Shown: positions 43,580 to 52,129 of the stretch, piece after piece | Position numbering within the stretch: the stretch's first letter is position 1 | Layout: each line of letters opens with the position of its first letter | Origin: Gimesia aquarii | Lineage (GTDB): Bacteria > Planctomycetota > Planctomycetia > Planctomycetales > Planctomycetaceae | Length of the DNA stretch: 64,000 bases | Direction of reading: 5' to 3' | Assembly (NCBI RefSeq): GCF_007748195.1 | Contig: NZ_CP037920.1 | Coordinates: forward strand, 4,601,800-4,665,799 | Notes under the pieces: generated by a model | What the model was told of the DNA's origin: nothing | The model's database searches: none | Seen by the model: only the letters and a program-made list of their open reading frames with translations | Translations under genes and position numbers: made by a program

Positions 43580-44092
43580 ATGACAACACAACAACAAACC
43601 CCCTCAATTGTAGAACACGCTGCGGAACAACTGCCTCGCTCTCGTAATTTTTTACTTGGACTACTGGAAACGTTATCTGATGACCAATTACACGTGCGTG
43701 CTGGTGGAGCAGGGAACCATGCCCTGTGGGTGATGGGCCACGTCGCTTATGCGGACGACTTGTTCGTTTCATTATTTTGCAATGAACCCAGTTGTTTGCC
43801 GGAAGGACACACCGAGTTGTTTATCAACGGAACGACTCCCAGTGACAACCCTGCCGACTATCCCGACCGTGAAGAATTATTGAAACGGATGGAAACTGCC
43901 CGCACCAGACTGATTAAGTGGGCTCAGAGTTTAGAAGGCGATGCCATTTGGCAGGCATCCCCGGAAGAAATCGCGCAGATTGCCCCTGATGCAATCACTG
44001 CCGTACACACATTAGCACAACATGATTTTGTGCACGGCGGTCAAATCGCCACAATTCGAGCAACACTCGGCATGGAACCAGTCTTTGCTTAA
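43580..44092 (+). CDS. DinB family protein
   Basis: The 170-residue protein has the four-helix DinB/YfiT-like fold. The metal-binding histidines are the expected ones: the His in GGAGNHALWVMGHVAYADDL and two more in HTLAQHDFVHGGQIATIRAT. DinB-like proteins include thiol-dependent S-transferases and putative detoxification enzymes. AGGAGA lies 7 nt before the ATG. It sits between the AHSA1-like and DUF899 genes in the ArsR-led cassette, which suggests a detoxification or stress role. Confidence 0.88.
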   Translation: MTTQQQTPSIVEHAAEQLPRSRNFLLGLLETLSDDQLHVRAGGAGNHALWVMGHVAYADDLFVSLFCNEPSCLPEGHTELFINGTTPSDNPADYPDREELLKRMETARTRLIKWAQSLEGDAIWQASPEEIAQIAPDAITAVHTLAQHDFVHGGQIATIRATLGMEPVFA

Positions 44093-44186
44093 TACATAAC
44101 GATTTAAGATGTCGTCGCAAATTCTCGACAATCTACGTGCGGCGGCATTTTCTTTCTTTCACATTCATTTCAAGAGGACAACTCAA

Positions 44187-44900
44187 ATGTCATCCCCTGC
44201 AATTGTTTCTCCCGATCAGTGGCTCGAAGCCCGTCGCGAATTACTCATCAAAGAAAAAGCTGTGAGGCACGAACTGGACGATCTGGCGCGCCAACGAAGA
44301 GAGTTGCCACGTGTCAAAGTCGAAGAGGACTACCTGTTTGAATCAGAATCTGGTCAGCAAACACTCTCAGATCTTTTTGGTGATAACAGCCAACTGATTG
44401 TTTATCATTTTATGTACGGCCCTGGCTGGAAGGCAGGGTGCGTCTCCTGTTCCTTTCTCGCTGATCATTTTGATGGGATCAATCTCCATCTGGCTCACCA
44501 CGATGTTTCTCTGGTTGCCATCGCGCGGGCACCTCTCGCCGAATTTCAGGATTTTAAACAGAGAATGGGTTGGGCTTTTCCCTGGGTCTCTTCAGCGGGC
44601 AGCAATTTCAACTTTGATTTTGGTGTCTCATTTACAAAAGAGCAAATCGCTGAAGAAGCAGCCTTTTACAACTATGAACATACAGGGAAAGTTGCAGAGG
44701 AAATGCCCGGCTTGAGTGTCTTCGTCAAAGAAGCCGACGGCAGCTTATATCACACCTATTCAACTTATACCCGCGGTCTTGACATTTTGCTGGGAGCACA
44801 TAATTTTCTTGATCTGACTCCGAACGGACGCAACGAGAAAACAACCATGGATTGGGTGCGACATCACGATAAATATAAAACCAACAAGACTGCACAGTAA
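44187..44900 (+). CDS. DUF899 thioredoxin-like protein
   Basis: The ATG at 44187, 9 nt behind AGAGGA, gives 237 residues; the upstream ATG at 44109 adds 26 residues outside the family. The sequence has the DUF899 pattern: QWLEARRELLIKEKAVRHEL, ELPRVKVEEDYLFES, and the thioredoxin-like core MYGPGWKAGCVSCSFLADHF with a CVSC motif. RGLDILLGAHNFLDLTP and a final DWVRHHDKY follow. These are predicted peroxiredoxin/thioredoxin-related proteins. It is the fourth gene of the ArsR-led cassette. Confidence 0.9.
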   Translation: MSSPAIVSPDQWLEARRELLIKEKAVRHELDDLARQRRELPRVKVEEDYLFESESGQQTLSDLFGDNSQLIVYHFMYGPGWKAGCVSCSFLADHFDGINLHLAHHDVSLVAIARAPLAEFQDFKQRMGWAFPWVSSAGSNFNFDFGVSFTKEQIAEEAAFYNYEHTGKVAEEMPGLSVFVKEADGSLYHTYSTYTRGLDILLGAHNFLDLTPNGRNEKTTMDWVRHHDKYKTNKTAQ

Positions 44901-44935
44901 TTAGACGAGTGTTGCTCCGCAAAAGAAAGTTGATT

Positions 44936-45229
44936 ATGAGTTCATCTTGCCACTGCAGAACCTCTCTCAAAGAAACACCAACAGTCGGTAAACCTGCAAA
45001 ACAAATTCTACCGACTTTAAGCTGTCTTCTCTCCGGGCTCGCTCTGGCATTAATGCCAAAGTGTCCTGCCTGTGTTGCTGCATATATTGCCCTCTTCACT
45101 GGTGTCGGACTTTCGACACCAGTTGCCGGGTATCTAAGAATTTTACTGGTCATACTCTGGAGTATTTCTTTTGTGTTTGCGATTAGTTTGATCATCAAGC
45201 GACGGTGGCTCTCCTGGAGTACACACTGA
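44936..45229 (+). CDS. Small membrane protein with CxxC, MerC-like
   Basis: The ATG at 44936 gives 97 residues. An N-terminal CHC motif (SSCHCRT) is followed by hydrophobic segments at about 30-45 (LPTLSCLLSGLALALM), 50-65 with KCPACVAAYIALF, and 70-92 ending KRRWLSW. The PKCPACVAAYIAL segment resembles metal-transport membrane proteins of the MerC type, but the match is short. It follows DUF899 by 35 bp on the same strand and may be the last gene of the ArsR-led cassette. Confidence 0.6.
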   Translation: MSSSCHCRTSLKETPTVGKPAKQILPTLSCLLSGLALALMPKCPACVAAYIALFTGVGLSTPVAGYLRILLVILWSISFVFAISLIIKRRWLSWSTH

Positions 45230-45253
45230 TTCGACAACACCTCAAATGTTTGT

Positions 45254-46141
45254 CTATTTCTTGGGGATTTTTTTCAGGTGCAGGCCTTTCGTAGCGATTT
45301 GCACGCTCAATGCGGCATCTGCCAAATTCGCGATGAAAAAAATTGCTAATCCTGTGAAATACTTCCCCTCAGAAAATGCGATTAAGGTGAGCAGGACTAA
45401 TAACAAAAAACCACAAAACTCAGCGCAGGCCAATGCATAATGCCTCATCACAATATCGCCCCACGAAGGGAAGATAAAGCTGCGAATTCCAACTTCGGAA
45501 GGTGTCCAATAGGTAGCACGACAACACTCACACTGATAGATATTCGGTGGAATCACACTAAAGCAGTGACCACAAAGCTGCTCTTGTGATTGAGTCACTG
45601 CAGGATCAAATCCTTTGTCCCGATATTCCAGTCCAATCTCCTCAACAAGGCACTGCATACTTTGCTGTGCTTCTTTGTTAAATCCGGAAAACCACAAATT
45701 GTTGCCATCTTTGAGGCAAATCTTTGTATAGCCAAGAATCGTGGAAACGATCTCATCAATTTGGCTATAGTAAATTGACCAGAATGTCTTATGAGGAATT
45801 CCCATCCTATCGGTGCGAATACAGAACACACGTAAATTCGTAAATACTATTACGGTATGCAACGTGCTTTCTGCCCACAATGAGCCCATTAAAAACACAT
45901 CGGAGAGTGTTGATTGACTCCCTTTGGAGAGAAATAAAACGACTTCTTTTTTCAGAAGCATCATTCCCAGCAGAGGCTCAAGATGCCGTACCAAATCAAC
46001 CTTATCCCTGATTTGGACATTAATGAAGAACCCATCAATGCGAGGAAACATTGTTTCCAACCGATAAGAAATTTTGGGATACCAATAGAAATTCAATTCC
46101 CCTAATTTCTCTGCCACTCGATCTCGGTCAACAGTTTCCAT
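45254..46141 (-). CDS. PH-like/zinc-ribbon membrane protein, paralogue 1
   Basis: The 295-residue protein has an N-terminal helical part (1-55), a PH-like beta domain (about 65-170, including VVLFLSKGSQSTLSDVFLMG, TVIVFTNLRVFCIRTDR and KTFWSIYYSQIDEIVSTILG) and a zinc ribbon (LCGHCFSV...YQCECCRATYW). Then comes GIRSFIFPSWGDIVMRHYAL and two C-terminal membrane helices. A paralogue with the same order and many identical blocks is at 51087-51977. The PH-like part suggests membrane or lipid binding. GGGGGAG lies just before the ATG. Function is unknown. Confidence 0.72.
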   Translation of the reverse strand: METVDRDRVAEKLGELNFYWYPKISYRLETMFPRIDGFFINVQIRDKVDLVRHLEPLLGMMLLKKEVVLFLSKGSQSTLSDVFLMGSLWAESTLHTVIVFTNLRVFCIRTDRMGIPHKTFWSIYYSQIDEIVSTILGYTKICLKDGNNLWFSGFNKEAQQSMQCLVEEIGLEYRDKGFDPAVTQSQEQLCGHCFSVIPPNIYQCECCRATYWTPSEVGIRSFIFPSWGDIVMRHYALACAEFCGFLLLVLLTLIAFSEGKYFTGLAIFFIANLADAALSVQIATKGLHLKKIPKK

Positions 46142-46349
46142 GGCTCCCCCTTCCTTAATAGAGTTATCAAAGAAGTTTGAGCTTATTTTACTCGAGATTC
46201 ATCAGAAAATTTTCAAAAAAAAGCAGGAAGTGAATTTTATCTCCGTTTTGAAAGAAATGTAGTTGACTCATAAATAGAATCAGTTAGCCATGACTTGGCT
46301 TACCTCTGAAATAGTGACATCAAATCAAAAGAAATGCGAGGAATCATCA

Positions 46350-46892
46350 TCAAATCCGCTCGGTCCAGCTTTGCACATCCAGTACTTCACTCAACATCAT
46401 CTGCTGTGCGCAGAGAACCGAACGATGCAACTCTTCTGCCGTCACTTCTCCTGCGGAGTTCGAGAGAGAGAGTGTCCCCGTCGCATCACCCAAAAACTCA
46501 ACGGTAAATCCCAGGTGTACTGCCTGTCGCGCTGTTGTGTCACAGCACATATGCGTCATGTATCCTGCAATTGTGATGGTATCCACACCACGATCACGCA
46601 ACCATTCTTCTAAATCGGTACTTGTAAAACTTCCCGGTAATGTCTTCTGAACTAGATGGTCATACGAACGAGATGCTACCTCAGGGTGTAGTTCCCATTC
46701 CGGCGTTCCTTTTTGAAAGAACGGCTTATCTGAATCTGGAAAATAATGTTGTATCACAACGGTTGGTACAGAACCTGCCGCTGCATCCATCGCCTCCAAA
46801 ATCTTTTCCAGATGCCCCGCGGGATGGGTAATGGGCAATGCTCCAGTAAAATACTCATTTTGCACGTCGATGACTAACAGCGCACGGCTCAT
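46350..46892 (-). CDS. Isochorismatase-family cysteine hydrolase
   Basis: The 180-residue protein shows the family's catalytic triad: Asp in LLVIDVQNEYFTG, Lys in HLVQKTLPGSFTST and Cys in AGYMTHMCCDTTARQAVHLG. The next block, GFTVEFLGDATGT, is also typical. Members hydrolyse isochorismate, nicotinamide or other small amides and esters. The HMCCDTTAR loop is that of the broad cysteine hydrolase group, so no substrate is claimed. GAGG lies 7 nt before the ATG. It is a single gene between paralogue 1 and the AraC regulator. Confidence 0.88.
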   Translation of the reverse strand: MSRALLVIDVQNEYFTGALPITHPAGHLEKILEAMDAAAGSVPTVVIQHYFPDSDKPFFQKGTPEWELHPEVASRSYDHLVQKTLPGSFTSTDLEEWLRDRGVDTITIAGYMTHMCCDTTARQAVHLGFTVEFLGDATGTLSLSNSAGEVTAEELHRSVLCAQQMMLSEVLDVQSWTERI

Positions 46893-46991
46893 TGAATCGC
46901 CTCACATTCTTTACAGTGATCTTTTAAAACCCAAAACAATTGACCCGATACGCAGAATAGCATAATCGTGAGCGAGCAACAATTGTTTTAA

Positions 46992-47726
46992 TCAGCTGTA
47001 ATCTCTCGACTTCTGATAGTCGCGGGGTGATATTCCCGTTGTACGACGAAACTGACGTGTGAAGGCACTCTGATCGGAGTAACCCACACTCAACGCGATG
47101 GAAGCAATCGATGCCTCAGTCTCCCTCAGTGCCTGTCGTGCACGATCAATGCGCAATTTCAAAAGCCATTGACCTGCAGTCAGACCAAAAACATGACGCA
47201 TACGTCGGTTGAGTTGATAGTGTGACATTTCAGCAATCTTAGTCAGTTCATCAACTGTGGGAGGCTTTGCCAGATGTTCTTCAGCATAAGAAATCGCTGC
47301 TGCGAGGTGCTGATACGCTTCTGTCGTCATATCAGGCAAATGTAGGTCCTGGGAGACACCAACCAATCCCACAACAGTGCCGGTTTTTCGTTTTCGTAAA
47401 GGGAGTTTGGTCGTCAGACACCATCCCACATCTCCTGAAGCGTAAATATGCAGTTCTAATTGCGAAACAATCGGCTGTCCCGTTTGCAATACCGACAGGT
47501 CCTGCGCCACAAAACTGGTTCCCAGCGGCGCGGGAAGTACCTCGGCTGCAGTGCATCCAATTAATTGTCGCTTGTCTTGAACGTTACAACGATCCACAAG
47601 CGTGTTATTGACAACTAAATATTCCCCTCGCTCGTTCTTGATGAAAAAAACAATGTCTGATAAGTGATCAAACAACTCCTCACCCGTAAAGGGGGGATCA
47701 AGTTGGCTTAGCATTTCATAAATCAT
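46992..47726 (-). CDS. AraC family regulator with N-terminal PAS domain
   Basis: The 244-residue protein has an N-terminal PAS-type sensor (about 15-125: FDHLSDIVFFIKNERGEYLV, then VGLVGVSQDLH) and a C-terminal AraC double helix-turn-helix (about 140-240: LTKIAEMSHYQLNRRMRHVF and IALSVGYSDQSAFTRQFRRT). It is divergent from the hydroxyproline genes and shares with them a 169-bp intergenic region holding a 9-bp inverted repeat. It is the likely activator of that set. GGAGA lies upstream of the ATG. The PAS ligand is unknown. Confidence 0.9.
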   Translation of the reverse strand: MIYEMLSQLDPPFTGEELFDHLSDIVFFIKNERGEYLVVNNTLVDRCNVQDKRQLIGCTAAEVLPAPLGTSFVAQDLSVLQTGQPIVSQLELHIYASGDVGWCLTTKLPLRKRKTGTVVGLVGVSQDLHLPDMTTEAYQHLAAAISYAEEHLAKPPTVDELTKIAEMSHYQLNRRMRHVFGLTAGQWLLKLRIDRARQALRETEASIASIALSVGYSDQSAFTRQFRRTTGISPRDYQKSRDYS

Positions 47727-47745
47727 GAGTTTGTCTCCATTTCAT

Positions 47746-47800
47746 AATTGTGCGCTTTTTTAAGTTGAATGTCGACTCTTAGTCAAGACAACGCACAATT
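47746..47800. promoter_or_regulatory. Inverted repeat in AraC/hydroxyproline intergenic region
   Basis: AATTGTGCG (47746-47754) and CGCACAATT (47792-47800) are perfect 9-bp inverted copies separated by 37 bp. They lie 20-74 bp before the AraC start and 96-150 bp before the DapA-family start. Half-sites about four helical turns apart would suit an AraC-type dimer. Binding is inferred. Confidence 0.42.
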
Positions 47801-47895
47801 TTAGACATAACATATACAGTATTCTGAATTCGTATTCAGCGGGATCGCGCCGCGATTAAGCTAAAGATCGAAACGCTTCGACAAGGAGAACTGAT

Positions 47896-48843
47896 GTGAC
47901 TGATAAGGCACACGTATTTCGCGGATGTATTCCTGCTCTAATGACACCATGTTCTGCTGATGGTCTTCCTGACTTTGAGTCTCTAGTCAAAAAAGGTCGT
48001 GAACTCATCGCGGCCGGAATGCGGGCTGTTGTCTACTGTGGCTCTATGGGCGACTGGCCCTTACTCACCGATGAACAACGCAGAGAAGGGGTACGTCAAC
48101 TGGTGGAAGCAGGCATACCAGTCGTCGTAGGCACTGGAGCACAAAACACGCAACGCGCGGTGGCGATTGCCAGTCACGCAAAAGAAACTGGAGCGGCAGG
48201 ACTGATGGTCATACCACGTGTCTTGTCACGTGGCACCTCGACCACAGCACAGCGTGATCACTTTGCAGCTATCTTGAAAGCGGGCGGTGAACTTCCTGCT
48301 GTGATTTATAACAGTCCCTATTATGGCTTCGAAACGAAAGCGGATCTATTTTTCGATCTGCGCCGCGATTATTCCAATCTCGTGGGATTCAAAGAATTCG
48401 GGGGTGCGGAATCACTGAGCTACGCCGCTGAGCATATTACTCATAGCGATCCGGACCTTGTGCTGATTGCAGGTGTAGATACTCAGGTCTTTCATGGCTA
48501 CGTACATTGTGGCGCAAGCGGTGCTATTACAGGTGTCGGTAATGCGTTACCAAAAGAAACTCTGCGTCTGATCGAACTCTGCGAACAGGCAGCCGCCGGT
48601 GATGCAGAAGCGAGAAAACTCGCACTCGAACTCACGGAAGCACTCAATGTACTTGCTACTTATGATGAAGGCCCGGACCTTGTGTTGTACTACAAGTATC
48701 TGATGGTGCTGGAAGGCAATCCGAAGTATGAACATCACTTCTACAAATCGGATGCACTCAGTCCCAGTCAACAGAATTTTATTCGCTCGCAGTGGGAACA
48801 ATTCAGAAAATGGTGGAGTATGTGGCCAGGTTCGAACACTTAA
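47896..48843 (+). CDS. DapA-family lyase/deaminase, probable pyrroline-hydroxycarboxylate deaminase
   Basis: The start is GTG at 47896, 7 nt behind AAGGAG; the ATG 2 nt earlier runs straight into TGA. The 315-residue TIM-barrel protein has the Schiff-base lysine in VGFKEFGG and a tyrosine in VIYNSPYYGF. The arginine expected in true dihydrodipicolinate synthase (YNVPxRT) is missing, so that activity is unlikely. Next to a hydroxyproline epimerase and a D-amino-acid dehydrogenase, the best assignment is delta1-pyrroline-4-hydroxy-2-carboxylate deaminase, giving 2-oxoglutarate semialdehyde. The next gene follows 17 bp later. Confidence 0.8.
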   Translation: MTDKAHVFRGCIPALMTPCSADGLPDFESLVKKGRELIAAGMRAVVYCGSMGDWPLLTDEQRREGVRQLVEAGIPVVVGTGAQNTQRAVAIASHAKETGAAGLMVIPRVLSRGTSTTAQRDHFAAILKAGGELPAVIYNSPYYGFETKADLFFDLRRDYSNLVGFKEFGGAESLSYAAEHITHSDPDLVLIAGVDTQVFHGYVHCGASGAITGVGNALPKETLRLIELCEQAAAGDAEARKLALELTEALNVLATYDEGPDLVLYYKYLMVLEGNPKYEHHFYKSDALSPSQQNFIRSQWEQFRKWWSMWPGSNT

Positions 48844-48860
48844 ATCGCGAGGAGCCTATT

Positions 48861-49805
48861 ATGCGCATCATCGACTCACATACTGAAGGAGAGCCAACAC
48901 GTGTCATCGTCGGAGGAGGACCAGACCTGGGTAGTGGCTCTCTGTCGGAACGCTTGCAACGCTTTAAAGAAGAATTTGACAACTATCGTAGCGCGGTGAT
49001 TAGTGAACCACGTGGATCAGAGGCAGTCGTAGGTGCTTTACTTTGTGAGCCTGTCGATTCCACTTGTGCGGCGGGCGTCATCTTCTTCAATAATACCGGC
49101 TATCTGGGCATGTGTGGTCATGGTGCGATGGGGGTGGCTGTCACTCTTGCCTATCAGGGGAGCGTGGAACTCGGTATCTGTCGGTTAGAGACACCTGTCG
49201 GGGTTGTCGAAGCCAGTCTTCTCTCGCCTAACAAAGTTGCAATTCATAATGTTCCCAGTTATCGCTTTCGACAAAAGGTCAGTCTGAATGTTTCCGATTT
49301 AGGAACGGTTGTTGGTGACATCGCCTGGGGTGGGAACTGGTTTTTCCTGATTGAACAATCACCTGTTGCACTCACGCTAGAAAATGTGAGACCACTTACT
49401 GAAGCGGCTCGACTGATCAGATCAGAGCTGAAACGTCAACAGATCACCGGGGCAGATGACGAAGAGATTGATCACATTGAATTCTTCGGGCCTGCAGAAT
49501 TCCCTGATGCAAACAGTCGTAATTTCGTTTATTGCCCCGGTGGTGCCTATGATCGTTCCCCCTGTGGTACCGGCACCAGTGCCAAACTTGCTTGTCTGGC
49601 TGCTGACGGAAAACTAAAGCCGAATGAACCCTGGATTCAGGAAAGTATTATCGGCAGTCGTTTTCTTGCCACCTATTGCGACATAAATGATGGCCACATT
49701 GTCCCCACCATCACTGGTAACGCTTATATCTGCGGAGAAGGACAACTCATCCAACAACCCAATGATCCATTTCGATTTGGAATCACTGTTGAAGGCCAAT
49801 CATGA
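48861..49805 (+). CDS. 4-hydroxyproline 2-epimerase / proline racemase family
   Basis: The ATG at 48861, 6 nt behind GAGGAG, gives 314 residues. The opening MRIIDSHTEGEPTRVIVGG and the two catalytic cysteines, in GYLGMCGHGAMG and DRSPCGTGTSAKLA, place it among the two-cysteine racemases/epimerases rather than the Ser/Thr-containing 3-hydroxyproline dehydratases. It should invert carbon 2 of trans-4-hydroxy-L-proline, or possibly proline. Context with a D-amino-acid dehydrogenase and a DapA-family deaminase favours hydroxyproline. It overlaps the following gene by 4 bp. Confidence 0.9.
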   Translation: MRIIDSHTEGEPTRVIVGGGPDLGSGSLSERLQRFKEEFDNYRSAVISEPRGSEAVVGALLCEPVDSTCAAGVIFFNNTGYLGMCGHGAMGVAVTLAYQGSVELGICRLETPVGVVEASLLSPNKVAIHNVPSYRFRQKVSLNVSDLGTVVGDIAWGGNWFFLIEQSPVALTLENVRPLTEAARLIRSELKRQQITGADDEEIDHIEFFGPAEFPDANSRNFVYCPGGAYDRSPCGTGTSAKLACLAADGKLKPNEPWIQESIIGSRFLATYCDINDGHIVPTITGNAYICGEGQLIQQPNDPFRFGITVEGQS

Positions 49806-51061
49806 ATGTCTCCTCGGAACCCAAAACAGCGATTGTTGTCGGCTCGGGAATCATTGGAATTGCTTGTGCTCACTATCTGTCAAAAACAGGCATCCAGGTT
49901 ACCGTCATAGACCGAAAGTCGATCGCGGGCGCTTGCTCGTATGGAAACTGTGGGTATATCTGTCCAAGTCACGTCTTGCCTCTCACAGAACCGGGAGCAT
50001 TTCGCGTCGCTCTGAAATCACTGTTTACTCCCCATGCCCCCTTTCGTGTCAAACCACGATTGAGCCCGGCTCTATGGAACTGGATGTGGCAATTCGCCAG
50101 ACGCTGCACTCATCGCCAGATGCTCGCCTCGGGGAATCATCTCAAATCAATTCTAGACTCTTCAATGGTCGAATATCGCAAACTCATCAAAGAAGAGCAG
50201 CTTGATTGTGAATGGACAGAAAAAGGACTGCTCTATGTGTTGCAAACCGAAAAAGGAATGCACGAATTCTCGAAGACAGATCAAATTCTGTCCGAGCACT
50301 TTGAGGTGAAGGCCCACTGTATTAAAGGCCATGATCTCCCCGCATTTGACCCCGCACTAAAACACGATCTTGCAGGTGCCTATTATTATCCGTCCGATAC
50401 TTCCGTGCGACCGGACTTACTCAATTCACAGTGGGTAGACCATCTCAAAGAAAGAGGCGTCAAATTCGTCGAGAATTGCGAGTTACAAGAGCTTCGAAAA
50501 TCGAATGAGCAGATCACACATCTGAATACTTCGTGTGGAGAAATGGACGCTGATCGTATCATTTTTGCCACAGGTGCGTGGAGCCCGCAATTCTCAGCGG
50601 AATTGGAATGTCAGATTCCAATCCAGCCGGGCAAAGGTTACTCAGTCACGATGCAGCGGCCGGAGCCGTGCCCACAATATCCAATGCTGTTTCCAGAGCA
50701 TAAAGTAGGTGTCTCACCATTCGAAAACGGCTATCGTCTAGGGTCAATGATGGAATTCGCAGGCTATGACACCTCAATCCCCAAGCATCGCATTGCTCAA
50801 TTATGCACATCTGCAGAGCCTTATCTGATTGCCCCCTTCACAGAGCGCGAACAGGAAACATGGTTCGGTTGGCGTCCCATGACCTGGGATAGCCTGCCGA
50901 TTATCGGCCGCGTTCCCAATCTCACGAATGCCTATCTCGCCACCGGCCATAATATGCTCGGAATGAGTTTGGCCACCGCCACAGGAAAATTAATTGCCGA
51001 GATCGTGCAAGACCAACCCACGCACATTGACGCGAATCCATTTTCACCAGCGCGGTTTTGA
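49802..51061 (+). CDS. FAD-dependent D-amino acid dehydrogenase, probable D-hydroxyproline dehydrogenase
   Basis: The 419-residue protein has the DadA-type FAD fold. The nucleotide-binding motif is AIVVGSGIIGIACAHYLSKT, then VIDRKSIAGACSYGNCGYI, DRIIFATGAWSP and a C-terminal GWRPMTWDSLPIIGRVPNL with TGHNMLGMSLATATG. It would oxidise cis-4-hydroxy-D-proline made by the preceding epimerase to the pyrroline that the DapA-family enzyme deaminates. Its ATGA overlap with the epimerase gene implies translational coupling. It converges with paralogue 2, 25 bp apart. Confidence 0.88.
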   Translation: MNVSSEPKTAIVVGSGIIGIACAHYLSKTGIQVTVIDRKSIAGACSYGNCGYICPSHVLPLTEPGAFRVALKSLFTPHAPFRVKPRLSPALWNWMWQFARRCTHRQMLASGNHLKSILDSSMVEYRKLIKEEQLDCEWTEKGLLYVLQTEKGMHEFSKTDQILSEHFEVKAHCIKGHDLPAFDPALKHDLAGAYYYPSDTSVRPDLLNSQWVDHLKERGVKFVENCELQELRKSNEQITHLNTSCGEMDADRIIFATGAWSPQFSAELECQIPIQPGKGYSVTMQRPEPCPQYPMLFPEHKVGVSPFENGYRLGSMMEFAGYDTSIPKHRIAQLCTSAEPYLIAPFTEREQETWFGWRPMTWDSLPIIGRVPNLTNAYLATGHNMLGMSLATATGKLIAEIVQDQPTHIDANPFSPARF

Positions 51062-51086
51062 AATGCAGAGCTTCAATTAAGATCGC

Positions 51087-51977
51087 TCATGCTTCTCTGG
51101 GAACCTTCTTGAGATGCAATCCTTTCGCAGCAATTTGTGCAGTAATTGCTGCGTCAGCGCCATTAGCGATAACAAACAAGAATACAGCAAAACCATACTC
51201 TCCATCTGAAACTGCAAATGCGATTGCCATAAGTAAGATCATAAACCCGAGTAGCTCAGCACATGCCACAGAATAATGTTTCATGACAAAGTCACCCCAA
51301 GACGGGAAGACAAAGCTACGGATACCGATCTCCGATGGTTTCCAGAAAGTGGCTCCACAGCTTTCACACTCATAATTGTGTTTCGGAACAACATCAAAAC
51401 AATTGCCGCACAGTTTCTCGCGAGATTGAGAAACTTCGGGATCAAAGCCTTTTTCTTCAAACAATTTGTAGGCATCCAGAAACACCGCCCGCATCGTCTT
51501 GCGATCAATTTTGGGAAAACCGGAATAGTTCAGATTCTTGCCATCTTTCAGACAAATTTTTGCGTTTCCAAAGATCGTACTTTTCAACTCCTTAATTTGG
51601 CTATAGTAAATCGACCAGAAGGTTCGTTTTGGTTTTCCCTTGCCATTGGTCCTAATACAAAGCAGTCTTAAATTCGTGAGCACCACCACCGTATGATTAA
51701 TCGTTTGTGCCCAGAGTGCACCCATAAAAAACTGCTCAGAAACAGAGGACTGATTCCCTTTGGAAATAAAGAGCACTTCCTCATTTTCCATAAGCAACTC
51801 TTTCAACAACGGTTCCACACGCTGCACCAGTTTGAACTTTTTCTTAATCCCGCTGTTAGCAAACATCCCTTCAATTTTGGGAAACATCGTTTCCAGTCGA
51901 TAATTAATATCAGGCGATAACCTGAGGTTCAATTGTGTTAGTTTGGTATCCACCAGATTACTATCAACAGCGGCCAT
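51087..51977 (-). CDS. PH-like/zinc-ribbon membrane protein, paralogue 2
   Basis: The 296-residue protein parallels the gene at 45254-46141 block by block: INYRLETMFPKIEGMF, EEVLFISKGNQSSVSEQFFM, TVVVLTNLRLLCIRTNG, RTFWSIYYSQIKELKSTIFG, the zinc ribbon LCGNCFDV...YECESCGATFW, GIRSFVFPSWGDFVMKHYSV and two terminal membrane helices ending KGLHLKKVP. The two genes bracket the isochorismatase, AraC and hydroxyproline genes in the same orientation. Membrane-associated lipid or stress sensing is a guess from the PH-like part. Function is unknown. Confidence 0.72.
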   Translation of the reverse strand: MAAVDSNLVDTKLTQLNLRLSPDINYRLETMFPKIEGMFANSGIKKKFKLVQRVEPLLKELLMENEEVLFISKGNQSSVSEQFFMGALWAQTINHTVVVLTNLRLLCIRTNGKGKPKRTFWSIYYSQIKELKSTIFGNAKICLKDGKNLNYSGFPKIDRKTMRAVFLDAYKLFEEKGFDPEVSQSREKLCGNCFDVVPKHNYECESCGATFWKPSEIGIRSFVFPSWGDFVMKHYSVACAELLGFMILLMAIAFAVSDGEYGFAVFLFVIANGADAAITAQIAAKGLHLKKVPREA

Positions 51978-52129
51978 AGCCTATAATTCCTAAATTTGAG
52001 TCGGTCAAAGAAGTGGGAACGTGCATCTTACCCCGAGACGCCGAATTGTTCAAAAAATATCCTTGAATTTTCGAGTGATTTTTTTATTCGGTGACCGACC
52101 TCATTTTTTATCCACACAAATCTGAATTG

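Noticed and set aside
44725-45240. 171-codon frame antisense to DUF899 and the small membrane gene
   Set aside because: No domain or start signal; the plus-strand frames carry clear family motifs.
47896-48843. Dihydrodipicolinate synthase (dapA) assignment
   Set aside because: The arginine of the YNVPxRT motif is missing and the neighbours point to hydroxyproline breakdown.
49687-50205. 172-codon plus-strand frame across the epimerase/dehydrogenase junction
   Set aside because: Out of frame with two convincing genes that are coupled by a 4-bp overlap there.
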